A DNA stretch of 64,000 nt from Spirochaetales bacterium (lineage in GTDB: Bacteria > Spirochaetota > Spirochaetia > UBA9216): positions 124,001 to 188,000 of the forward strand of contig JAEKNX010000008.1 in NCBI GenBank assembly GCA_016839055.1, given 5' to 3'. The notes beneath the pieces are model-generated. The model made no database searches, was not told where the DNA came from, and saw only the letters and a program-made list of their open reading frames with translations. The position numbers and the translations under genes are program-made. The first letter of the stretch is position 1. Every line of letters starts with the position of its first letter. Positions 50,813 to 58,421 of the stretch are shown here, piece by piece.

Positions 50813-53233
50813 TTACCCCTGTTTCAATGGGTATCCCGCATTCTCTAGTGATGCTACAATCTGAGCCTCGACGCTTCGAAGGAATTCCGGCGACAGGGTT
50901 TTTTCCCTGTCCAGCAGCCAGGAACGCAAAGTGACGGTCTTCTGCTGCTCAGAGAGAGGGTAAACATCAGCTATACGAACGTCCTCTATTTCTTTAATCT
51001 TGACCTTTTTCAGTACAGAGAGTACATCCGCTACAGGAACACCGGTCTCGACAACTACTGTACAGTCGAAGGTTGAACCGGGGAATTTTGCCAAAGGCTT
51101 ATATTTGGTCTGATCCTTAATCGGACGATCCATAAAATCGGTGATATCCAGGACTGCCATAACCAGGTTACCCTTGATTTTAAAGTTCTTAGCCATTACA
51201 GGATGAATGCTGCCGATAAATCCGCAGCTTTTTCCCATGACCCGGATATCTAAAATTTCATGCGGGTGTTTTCCTGTCCAGAGCGCCGGGATGAGCGGGT
51301 TGGGAAATTTCTGATTCGGGGGCTGAATTTGTGCATTCAGCCTGAGGCTGTCGAGAAGATCACCCATCAGGTTGAGAACTTCCATGAATGGTGAGTCCTG
51401 CTTGTCAAAGTAGATGATGCCCAGCTGGTGCCGATCCTCACTAAAATCCTTCTCCGACTCGAGATAACTTCGGCCCAGTTCGAAGAGCCTGAACTTATTA
51501 TGGTACTTCTGGTTCAGCGCGGCCTTTTCGAGCAGGGAAGGGACGAGGGACGGCCGCATGCGGTCGGTCTCGGGGCTCAAGGAATTTGCCAGCACAAGAT
51601 TTTCATTCATCACATCCCAGCCGGCCTGCTCAAGGAGCTTCGCCCCGATTAGCGGATAGGAGTAAATCTCAAGAGCCCGGCCGCGGTAAACAAGAAAATC
51701 CTGAATCTTTCGCTCAAGAATCTTGGCCGCACTGAGGCTGATAGCGGTTATCTCGTTATGAGGGGCAACCGGAACGAGCCTGTCATATCCGTAAATCCGA
51801 CCGATGTCCTCAATAAGGTCGGCATCTACCTCAACATCCTTGGTGGCACGGTAGGTGGGAACTGTTACCTTAAGTATTCCGCCCGCGGGCGTCACACTAT
51901 ATTCAAGCGATTCGAGGAGCCTTATAACCTCGTCTTCATTCAGGCTGGTGCCAAGGATGGAATTGACCCGACTGAGGGTCAGATCAATTACAAGTGGAGG
52001 ATTTAACCTTAAGCCGTCAGAGACAAGAGGTCCTACGACTACAGCCTCAGGGCAGCTGTCCAGAATGAGCTCCAGGATGCGCAGAACCGTCCTCTCGAGC
52101 TGATGGCTGTCGAGGGATTTTTCATACCGCTGCGACGCGTCGGTCCGAAGCCCCAGCCTCGTGGATGTACGACGAACAAGTTCCGGCTTCCAGTTGGCTA
52201 CTTCGATGAAGATTCGAGTAGTGCTAGCCTTTACGCTGCTGGTGAGTCCGCCCATAATTCCGCCGATTGAGGAAGGCCCGTCAAGGTCACAGACCATTGT
52301 GTCCGAGGGAATCATCTTCCGCTCCATCTCATCAAGGGTGACAAAGATGGACTGCTCACCATTTTCCCGGACTATTATCTTATTTCCCCGGATTGTATCA
52401 CGATCGAAGAGGTGGTTTGGCATGCCCTGCTCAAGCATTACATAGTTGGAAATATCTACAATATTGTTTATGGGCCGCATGCCGCAGGCGGAGAGCCTCT
52501 GCTGCATCCACAGGGGACTCGGTTTTACAGTAACATTATCAACGCTCAATCCCAGGAATCCAAGACAGGCGGTTCCTTCCTGAACATCAATGGAAACCGG
52601 TGCAGCATCTGAGTTGTAATGCTTTCGCATTTTCTCTATCCACTTTTCATCGAAGGGCCTTGCCAGGGGCTTGCCGAAGGCTGCGGCAAACTCACGCGCC
52701 ATACCGTAATGACCCCAGAGGTCGGGCCGGTGGGTAATGGATTTATTATCGACGTCAAGCAGTACATCACGCTTTAACTTCATATGCTCAGCCAGGCTCA
52801 TTCCGACAATTGCATCGGCCGGCAGTTCCAGCAGCCCTTCGTGTCCGTCGCCCAGGCCGAGTTCATCTTCGGCGCAGAGCATACCTTCGCTCATCACACC
52901 GCGAATAGCCTTGGGAACAAGGGTAAAACCGCCGGGAAGCGTTGTGCCGATGGGCGCAAAGGCAACCTTCATTCCGGGCGCAACATTCGGAGCGCCGCAG
53001 ACGACTCTTCGTTCTCCGCTTCCTGTCTTGAAGCTGACAAGATTCAGCTTATCCGCTTCGGGATGAGGTTCAACATTTATAATTTCAGCAACCGTAACCT
53101 GCTCCATATGGGCGTTGGTTTCCTCAACCCCTTCTACCTCACAGGTGGAGAGTGTAAATCTTACTCCCATCTCCTGGGGTGTCAGGTCCGGCAGCTGCAC
53201 AAAATCTTTTATCCAATCTAAACTAATTTTCAT
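50813..53233 (-). CDS. pheT: Phenylalanine-tRNA ligase beta subunit
   Basis: 806 residues, full length. With PheS it charges tRNA-Phe. Domains in order: N-terminal start MKISLDWIKDFVQLPDLTP, EMAP/tRNA-binding domain (about 40-150, VTVAEIINVEPHPEADKLNLVSF), B3/4 editing region (210-380, containing RPINNIVDISNYVMLEQGMPNHLFD), B5 domain (400-475), catalytic-like core (FRLFELGRSYLE), and C-terminal anticodon-binding domain (KFPGSTFDCTVVVETGVPVADV, VRIADVYPLSEQQKTVTLRSWLLDREKTLS). Follows pheS by 9 bases; both depend on the attenuated promoter at 54.6 kb. Confidence 0.97.
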   Translation of the reverse strand: MKISLDWIKDFVQLPDLTPQEMGVRFTLSTCEVEGVEETNAHMEQVTVAEIINVEPHPEADKLNLVSFKTGSGERRVVCGAPNVAPGMKVAFAPIGTTLPGGFTLVPKAIRGVMSEGMLCAEDELGLGDGHEGLLELPADAIVGMSLAEHMKLKRDVLLDVDNKSITHRPDLWGHYGMAREFAAAFGKPLARPFDEKWIEKMRKHYNSDAAPVSIDVQEGTACLGFLGLSVDNVTVKPSPLWMQQRLSACGMRPINNIVDISNYVMLEQGMPNHLFDRDTIRGNKIIVRENGEQSIFVTLDEMERKMIPSDTMVCDLDGPSSIGGIMGGLTSSVKASTTRIFIEVANWKPELVRRTSTRLGLRTDASQRYEKSLDSHQLERTVLRILELILDSCPEAVVVGPLVSDGLRLNPPLVIDLTLSRVNSILGTSLNEDEVIRLLESLEYSVTPAGGILKVTVPTYRATKDVEVDADLIEDIGRIYGYDRLVPVAPHNEITAISLSAAKILERKIQDFLVYRGRALEIYSYPLIGAKLLEQAGWDVMNENLVLANSLSPETDRMRPSLVPSLLEKAALNQKYHNKFRLFELGRSYLESEKDFSEDRHQLGIIYFDKQDSPFMEVLNLMGDLLDSLRLNAQIQPPNQKFPNPLIPALWTGKHPHEILDIRVMGKSCGFIGSIHPVMAKNFKIKGNLVMAVLDITDFMDRPIKDQTKYKPLAKFPGSTFDCTVVVETGVPVADVLSVLKKVKIKEIEDVRIADVYPLSEQQKTVTLRSWLLDREKTLSPEFLRSVEAQIVASLENAGYPLKQG

Positions 53234-53242
53234 GTCTATCTC

Positions 53243-54286
53243 CTAGTAGGTCTTGAACTGTTCGGAAAACTGAAGATTCCCGCTGTGAAGATGCCTTACA
53301 TCATCGATGTGATATCTCATCATGGCAAGCCGGTCGATGCCAAGACCGAAGGCGAATCCATTCCACTTATTAGGATCAATTCCTCCGCCGGACAGTACAT
53401 TGGGATGAACCATTCCGCAGCCGAGGCCCTCAACCCAGCCTACCTGCTTGCAGACCGAACAACCCTTGCCGCCGCAAAGCAGGCATTCATAATCGAGTTC
53501 AAATCCGGGTTCGACAAAGGGGAAAAATCCAGGACGAAGTCGAACCTTGATCTCCCGTTTAAAAATTTCAGAGAGAAGAGTTCGCAGAAAGTGAATCATA
53601 TGCGGCACGGCAATATCCTTGCCGACCATCATACCTTCGAGCTGGTGAAAGGCCGCTTCATGACTTGCGTCCAGGGTTTCACAACGAAAAACCTTTCCGG
53701 GACCAACGAATTTAAATGGTGGTTTTTTCTGCTCCATTCCGCGAATCTGAATGTTGGATGTATGAGTACGCAGCAGATGCTTCTTATCCTTAAACCAGAA
53801 GGTGTCCTGCATGTCACGTGCGGGATGAGATTCAGGAATATTCAGGGCCTCGAAATTGTGATATTCATCTTCTATGTGAGGGCCGTCTAGGATGTCAAAG
53901 CCCATCGAGAGAAAAATATCCTCGAGCTCACGGGTAACCTGGGTTAAAGGATGCAGCCCCGCAGCCTGTTGGCCGAGGTCTTTAATCTTATCAGTCCAGC
54001 TGATGTCAAGCTTGTTCTTTGCAAGCTTTGCGTTGATTGCTTCCAGCTCTATATCCTGGCTGCGCTTATCAATTGCATCCGTCATTTCCTGCTTGACCTC
54101 ATTGGCCCTGGCTCCGAAGGATTTTTTTTCTTCTACCGAGAGGTCCCTCATTCCGCCCATAAGAGCATTCAGCTTTCCCTTCTTACCCAGGAAATCCGCC
54201 TTGAACTGGGCCATATCGGGCATAGACCCTACCAAGCCTACTCCGGAATCAAATTCCTTTTTCACCTCTTCCAATTTCTGAAGCAT
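53243..54286 (-). CDS. pheS: Phenylalanine-tRNA ligase alpha subunit
   Basis: 347 residues. The N-terminal coiled-coil arm (1-85) contains FKADFLGKKGKLNALMGGM. The class II catalytic core follows: HPLTQVTRELEDIFLSMGFDI, motif 2 LLRTHTSNIQIRGM...GKVFRCETLDASHEAAFHQLEGMMVG, and motif 3 GFAFGLGIDRLAMMRY near the C-terminus. ECLLCGGKGCSVCKQVGW is a small Cys-rich insertion usual in bacterial PheS. AGGAG precedes the ATG. The gene is preceded by 320 bases of leader with a Phe-rich peptide, a terminator and three hairpins. Confidence 0.97.
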   Translation of the reverse strand: MLQKLEEVKKEFDSGVGLVGSMPDMAQFKADFLGKKGKLNALMGGMRDLSVEEKKSFGARANEVKQEMTDAIDKRSQDIELEAINAKLAKNKLDISWTDKIKDLGQQAAGLHPLTQVTRELEDIFLSMGFDILDGPHIEDEYHNFEALNIPESHPARDMQDTFWFKDKKHLLRTHTSNIQIRGMEQKKPPFKFVGPGKVFRCETLDASHEAAFHQLEGMMVGKDIAVPHMIHFLRTLLSEIFKREIKVRLRPGFFPFVEPGFELDYECLLCGGKGCSVCKQVGWVEGLGCGMVHPNVLSGGGIDPNKWNGFAFGLGIDRLAMMRYHIDDVRHLHSGNLQFSEQFKTY

Positions 54287-54307
54287 TGTCTGTCTCCTTT
54301 TATCGCA

Positions 54308-54453
54308 GATTTATCACAAATCAGTGATTTATGATAAATCATCTTTATATGTAATTGGAGTTTTTTGACAATGATCTACATATATAAATTTCAGACAATT
54401 GTCAAAAATACTCCGAAGAAGATTTCGAAAATAACCGATTTTTGAAATCTTCT
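54308..54453 (-). promoter_or_regulatory. Three long hairpins in the pheS leader downstream of the attenuator
   Basis: (1) GATTTATCACAAATCA / TGATTTATGATAAATC, 54308-54340, 16 positions with one wobble. (2) GGAGTTTTTTGACAAT / ATTGTCAAAAATACTCC, 54357-54414, 16 pairs and one bulge. (3) GAAGATTTCGAAAAT / ATTTTTGAAATCTTC, 54418-54452. None has a U tract. They lie between the attenuator and the pheS ribosome binding site and would be transcribed only after readthrough. Confidence 0.65.
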
Positions 54454-54466
54454 CATAGGCTTAACC

Positions 54467-54500
54467 AAAAAAAAACGGATTCCCCGGTTAGAGGAACCCG
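54467..54500 (-). terminator. Attenuator terminator of pheST
   Basis: On the minus strand CGGGTTCC / GGAATCCG (8 pairs with one G-U, 54476-54500) followed by nine U (54467-54475). It begins 19 bases after the stop codon of the Phe-rich leader peptide and lies before pheS, so it must be read through to express pheST. Confidence 0.85.
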
Positions 54501-54519
54501 CTGTTAAGCCCTGTTATTA

Positions 54520-54603
54520 CTATTTCAGGGAAAACCGTTGGCCCTCATCAGCAGAGTTGCTAAAAAAGAAAAAAAAGCTAAAAAATCTTGACCGGTTTTC
54601 CAT
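54520..54603 (-). CDS. Phenylalanine-rich leader peptide of pheST
   Basis: 27 codons on the minus strand starting ATG at 54603 and ending TAG at 54520. The peptide contains RFFSFFFFFS at positions 6-15 (seven Phe codons in nine codons) and one more Phe near the end. It lies between a good promoter and an intrinsic terminator upstream of phenylalanyl-tRNA synthetase genes, the same arrangement as attenuation-controlled pheST of enteric bacteria. Slow Phe-tRNA supply would stall the ribosome on the Phe run and favour readthrough. The start of the frame (54593-54601) is complementary over 9 bases to its end (54529-54537), a possible protector hairpin. No ribosome binding site is seen; translation may be leaderless. 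Confidence 0.85.
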   Translation of the reverse strand: MENRSRFFSFFFFFSNSADEGQRFSLK

Positions 54604-54613
54604 AGTAATTTCT

Positions 54614-54641
54614 ATTATAATTGCGAGGTGGATTTAGTCAA
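54614..54641 (-). promoter_or_regulatory. Sigma-70 promoter of pheST
   Basis: On the minus strand TTGACT (54636-54641), 16-base spacer, perfect TATAAT (54614-54619). The predicted start is a few bases before the leader-peptide ATG at 54603. Confidence 0.75.
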
Positions 54642-54693
54642 TACAGAGCTTGCAGGCCGGACTTACTACTTTGAGTCTATAGTTGGCCGTTGA

Positions 54694-54800
54694 CAGCCCT
54701 CTTCCGCGTCAGGGACAGTAAGGGCGCCGAAGGCGGTCGGAGATGTAGCTCCGACAGCACCCCTGAATGGCCCGGCCGGGGCTTCGATAGAAGCCCCGGA
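54694..54800. other. GC-rich palindromic stretch between pheST promoter and patatin gene
   Basis: About 107 bases, clearly richer in G+C than its surroundings, with two strong hairpins: GTCGGAG / CTCCGAC (about 54735-54755, 7 pairs) and CCGGGGCTTC / GAAGCCCCGG (about 54776-54799, 10 pairs, 4-base loop). In the frame of the patatin gene it is open from 54694 and would encode Ala/Pro/Thr-rich sequence, but no start codon is evident. It could be a structured leader, a small repeat element, or a missed N-terminal extension. Confidence 0.5.
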
Positions 54801-54861
54801 GACGCCCGGAACATCCTTGACAAGCTATAGCCCCGCAAATACATTTAAACCTGAGGTGATT

Positions 54862-56163
54862 ATGTTCAGAGAGAAACCGGGGTATGCGCTTGTGTTTGCA
54901 GGCGGAGGTGCGAGAGGCGCATATGAGCTTGGAGCATGGAAGGCTCTTCGTGAGCTTAAAATAAAAATTGATGCGGTCTGTGGAGCATCGGTTGGAGCAC
55001 TGAATGCTGCAATTGTCGCTCAGGATGATTTCGATCTTGGGCTGAAGATTTGGACGGAACTGAGCCTGGACAAGGTAGTCAAGGTTCCCGACGGTATGAT
55101 AAAAAACGGCAAGCTGAAGTTCAGCCTGAAAAACTTCGCAAGAATAGGCGAATTTAATCTGGACATCAGAAATCTGGGCCTGGATTCGGAACCTCTCCAC
55201 AATATGCTGAAAGCCGAAATAAAGGAAGAACGGATTAGAAAACTCGGGATGGACCTCGGCATCGTAACTATAAATCTGAACAACCTGCAGCCTTGTGAGA
55301 TCTTCCTTGATGATATGCCTGAAGGCAGTCTTCCGGATTATCTGCTTGCCAGCGCTTCATTTCCGGCCTTCAAGCGGGCGGAGATAAACGGCAAACAGTT
55401 TACCGACGGAGGAATGTACGACAATATTCCGCACGCAATGATGAAAAACCGCGGATACAAGAAGATGATTGTCGTTGATATTTCCGGACTAGGGGTGAAT
55501 AAAAGACCTGACATTACCGGCACCGAGACAATTTATATAAAAAACTCGATGCCGCTTGGCCATATTCTGGACTTCTCGCCCGAGACCGTAACTCCTGCCA
55601 TCAGTCTAGGGTATCTTGATACGATGAAGGTCTTCAACCGTAACAGCGGACTGAAATATTTCATTCTGCCCGATCATAAGATAGAGCGGTATTACAGAGG
55701 GAAACTATTGTCACAGAAGAGCATTGACCGGTATTCCGCTCATCTCAATCTTTCGGGAAGAAAATGTTCTCCAGATATTGCCGAAACGCTTATCAGGGCG
55801 AGTCTGCCCTCTGATCAGAAAAGCAATAAAGATCTGATTCTCTGCCTAATCGAGGCCGCTGCTATTTCGCTTGATATTGAGAAGAACAAGCTCTACAAAC
55901 TGTCTGAATTGATTGAAGAAATAAGAGAAAAGTACTATAAGATCAAACTTTCAGCGAACATTCCCAGCAAGAAGCAATCTGAATCATTCTTCGAAATACT
56001 CGGAGATACCCTGACAGATACGCTGAACATGCTTAAGAGTGAGCGTAAGCTCGGGGATTACTGTCCCTATGAATATGCAAAAATTATGCGGGGCCATAAG
56101 GCAGCAGGGAGCATCTTTCCCGAATTGGCCGCTGCCGAGATTTTCCTGTCGCTCCTGGATTAA
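54862..56163 (+). CDS. Patatin-like phospholipase (RssA type)
   Basis: 433 residues. The N-terminal 210 residues are a patatin domain: oxyanion-hole loop FAGGGARGAYELG, nucleophile GASVGALNAA (GxSxG), and the catalytic Asp in FTDGGMYDNIPH. Such enzymes hydrolyse acyl esters of phospholipids; the fold has no signal peptide here, so it is cytosolic or secreted by other means. The C-terminal 200 residues are helical and not recognised. I chose the ATG at 54862 with GAGGTG just upstream; the frame is open further upstream with TTG at 54817. Ends close to the convergent glucosidase gene. Confidence 0.92.
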   Translation: MFREKPGYALVFAGGGARGAYELGAWKALRELKIKIDAVCGASVGALNAAIVAQDDFDLGLKIWTELSLDKVVKVPDGMIKNGKLKFSLKNFARIGEFNLDIRNLGLDSEPLHNMLKAEIKEERIRKLGMDLGIVTINLNNLQPCEIFLDDMPEGSLPDYLLASASFPAFKRAEINGKQFTDGGMYDNIPHAMMKNRGYKKMIVVDISGLGVNKRPDITGTETIYIKNSMPLGHILDFSPETVTPAISLGYLDTMKVFNRNSGLKYFILPDHKIERYYRGKLLSQKSIDRYSAHLNLSGRKCSPDIAETLIRASLPSDQKSNKDLILCLIEAAAISLDIEKNKLYKLSELIEEIREKYYKIKLSANIPSKKQSESFFEILGDTLTDTLNMLKSERKLGDYCPYEYAKIMRGHKAAGSIFPELAAAEIFLSLLD

Positions 56164-56200
56164 CGGCAGCCGGTCCACTTCTGCCGCAATCCCGGAGGGC

Positions 56201-57610
56201 CTACCTGCGGTTGGCCAGGATTAGATCTTTATACCAGTAGCCGCTGTCTTTTATGTAGCGGCGCTGGGTCTCAAAATCTACATAGACTATGCCGAAGCGT
56301 TTCCGGTAGCCTTCAGACCACTCAAAGTTATCTAGCAGCGACCAGAGAAAATAGCCTCTAAGATCACAGCCTTCATCGGCCGCTCGGCAGGCTTGGGCTG
56401 TATATTCGGCCAAGTAGCCGACACGGGCGGGGTCATGAACACGGTAGTCCTTAAGCTCATCATTAAATGCGGCCCCATTCTCGGTAATGTAAACCGGAAC
56501 GTTGCCGTAATTGTCTCTGAGCATCACCAGGGTCTCATAGACTGACGGAGAGTAGACTTCCCATCCCATCGAGGTATACCGGCTGCCCCCGCGTTCATAC
56601 TCTTTAAACGGGATTCTATTTGAATGCAGCCATGTGCCGAGAAGAGGGACGCCGGGCGCATACATTGCCTTGATTCGGGAGTATAAGTTTATTCCGAGAA
56701 AGTTCATCGGACGGCTAATTTTATCCATGTCGGAGGATTTTATTTCCGGCCATACAATTCCGAGCCGCTTAAGGAGCTGTTCGGGGTACTCTCCTTTGAA
56801 GAGGGGATCAAGAAAAACCCTGTTTACCATCTGATCGGCGAAATCAACCACTGATCTGTCGGAGGCATTATCCTTACGCGGGTGAACGGGAGACAAATTA
56901 AGGCTTATTCCAACACGAGCCGCCGGCTGAATGGATTTTATCCGCTCGAGCGCATAAGCGTGGGCCAGCAGCTGGTTGTGAACAACCCTTCCCCAGTATA
57001 TGGGCTTCATCAGCCCCGGCGCGTGAACACCGAGAAGATAACCCATGACCGAGTGGCTCCACGGCTCATTAAGGGTTATCCAGTCTTTAATCCTGTCGCC
57101 AAGCCGGCGGACTACAACTTCAGTATAGTCAGCAAAATGATGGGCGCTCTCTCTTTTTAAAAAACCGCCGGTTTCTCGGAACAGCTGGGAGGGAAAATCC
57201 CAATGAAAAAGAGTGGCATAGGGTCTTATACCGGCCTTCAGGAGCTCGTCTGTGAGCCGGTCATAAAAATCCAGACCCTTCTTATTCACGGCCCCGCGGC
57301 CTTCGGGCATTACCCTCGGCCATGATATTGAAAACCGGTATGCGTCAAGACCGAGCCTGCTCATGATAGAGACGTCTTCGGCATAGCGGTTATAGTGATC
57401 ACAGGCGTCGACGCCCGTGTCGTTATTACGTATTTTCCCTTTCTTCTGACTGAAGGTATCCCAGATGGAAGGGCCCCGGCCGTCTTCACCTGCCGCGCCT
57501 TCTATCTGATAGGCCGACGAGGCAGCCCCGAAAAGCATTCCTTCAGGGAAAAGCGGCATTTTCCGCTTAACACCCTCCGGCTCTGCTCTATATTCGTTCT
57601 TTCGCCCCAT
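56201..57610 (-). CDS. Family GH1 beta-glucosidase
   Basis: 469 residues. Retaining glycosidase of family 1. Acid/base Glu is in WITLNEPWSHSVMGY and nucleophile Glu in VYITENGAAFND; other marks are FGAASSAYQIEGAAGEDGRGPSIWDTF at the N-terminus, the sugar-binding NHYNRY-like DHYNRYAEDV, and GYFLWSLLDNFEWSEGY at the C-terminus. No signal peptide, so it acts on imported beta-glucosides. The start ATG overlaps the stop of the HAD phosphatase gene by one base (TGATG), so both are coupled. Residues 1-18 precede the usual GH1 start and MPLFPEGM at about 19 may be an alternative. Confidence 0.94.
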   Translation of the reverse strand: MGRKNEYRAEPEGVKRKMPLFPEGMLFGAASSAYQIEGAAGEDGRGPSIWDTFSQKKGKIRNNDTGVDACDHYNRYAEDVSIMSRLGLDAYRFSISWPRVMPEGRGAVNKKGLDFYDRLTDELLKAGIRPYATLFHWDFPSQLFRETGGFLKRESAHHFADYTEVVVRRLGDRIKDWITLNEPWSHSVMGYLLGVHAPGLMKPIYWGRVVHNQLLAHAYALERIKSIQPAARVGISLNLSPVHPRKDNASDRSVVDFADQMVNRVFLDPLFKGEYPEQLLKRLGIVWPEIKSSDMDKISRPMNFLGINLYSRIKAMYAPGVPLLGTWLHSNRIPFKEYERGGSRYTSMGWEVYSPSVYETLVMLRDNYGNVPVYITENGAAFNDELKDYRVHDPARVGYLAEYTAQACRAADEGCDLRGYFLWSLLDNFEWSEGYRKRFGIVYVDFETQRRYIKDSGYWYKDLILANRR

Positions 57611-58269
57611 CACCCGATAAGCTCTCCAAGTCTGTCACAGACCGCATCGAGTGAACCGATTTCACTGTAGCATTTCGAGCGGACAGCATCGTCTATATGC
57701 TGAAGGTCAGGCACCCAGACAACCCTGGCCCCAGCGGCGGCGGCAGAGATTATTCCGTGGGACGAATCTTCAAAAACAAGGATATCTTCTGCCTTAAATC
57801 CCAGATTTTTGGCGACTTTATAGTAGATTTCAGGATGAGGTTTATTATTCTCAACCTCATCTCCACAGACTATACTTGCAAAATTATCTATTATTCCGGC
57901 CGCAGTCAGAAGCTCGACAACCTCACTGCGCTTTGTTGTCGTGGCAAGTCCCATTGGAATTTTTCTATCGTTCAGACAGTTAAGTAGCCGGAGAACACCA
58001 GACTTGAACGGAATTCCGTTTTTCTCGGCATGCCGGCGAAAAAGATCTATGCTCATTCGCCTTATTTTCTCATATGGAAAATCTTTACCCATAGCCTTCA
58101 TCAACAGCCGCTCAGTTTCTTCGTAGGTTGTTCCAATACAGCTGATAATAGTATCCCATTCTAGGGTCCAGCCTTCTTTTGCAGAAGCTTCAATAAAACA
58201 TTCCGAGAGGAGTCTCTCAGTATCAAACAGAGTTCCATCCATGTCAAAAATTACGGCTTTTATTTTCAT
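57610..58269 (-). CDS. HAD-family sugar-phosphate phosphatase or beta-phosphoglucomutase-like
   Basis: 219 residues. HAD motif I FDMDGTLFDTERL (8-20), motif II LATTTKR, motif III KPHPEIYYKVAKNLGF, motif IV LVFEDSSHGIISAAAAGARVVWV; the cap domain is helical as in beta-phosphoglucomutase and sugar phosphatases. With the GH1 enzyme downstream, it may act on glucose phosphates from disaccharide use. A true phosphoglucomutase is possible, and sequence does not decide between them. The transcript continues into the glucosidase gene. Confidence 0.92.
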   Translation of the reverse strand: MKIKAVIFDMDGTLFDTERLLSECFIEASAKEGWTLEWDTIISCIGTTYEETERLLMKAMGKDFPYEKIRRMSIDLFRRHAEKNGIPFKSGVLRLLNCLNDRKIPMGLATTTKRSEVVELLTAAGIIDNFASIVCGDEVENNKPHPEIYYKVAKNLGFKAEDILVFEDSSHGIISAAAAGARVVWVPDLQHIDDAVRSKCYSEIGSLDAVCDRLGELIG

Positions 58270-58341
58270 TCGGTTACTCTATCGCTTTATACTGATTTAT
58301 GCAATAAAAGTGTCATAACCCTCTTCAAACTATGTCGACAT

Positions 58342-58377
58342 AAAAAAAAGGAGCCCTGCCGCGGGGGCAGGGCTCCT
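58342..58377 (-). terminator. Strong intrinsic terminator after the nucleoside-binding lipoprotein gene
   Basis: On the minus strand AGGAGCCCTGCC / GGCAGGGCTCCT, 12 perfect pairs with a 5-base loop, then eight U. It closes the transporter operon 45 bases after its last gene. Confidence 0.95.
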
Positions 58378-58421
58378 GTAAATTACTTGCAAATCAGATT
58401 ACCGAGGTATCAGTGTTCTGA

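Noticed and set aside
54700-54800. Glycine or other known riboswitch before the patatin gene
   Set aside because: GCGCCGAAGG resembles part of a glycine aptamer, but the other conserved segments are missing.
54709-55200. 163-codon minus-strand frame over the patatin start
   Set aside because: Antisense to a well-supported gene, poor composition, no ribosome binding site.
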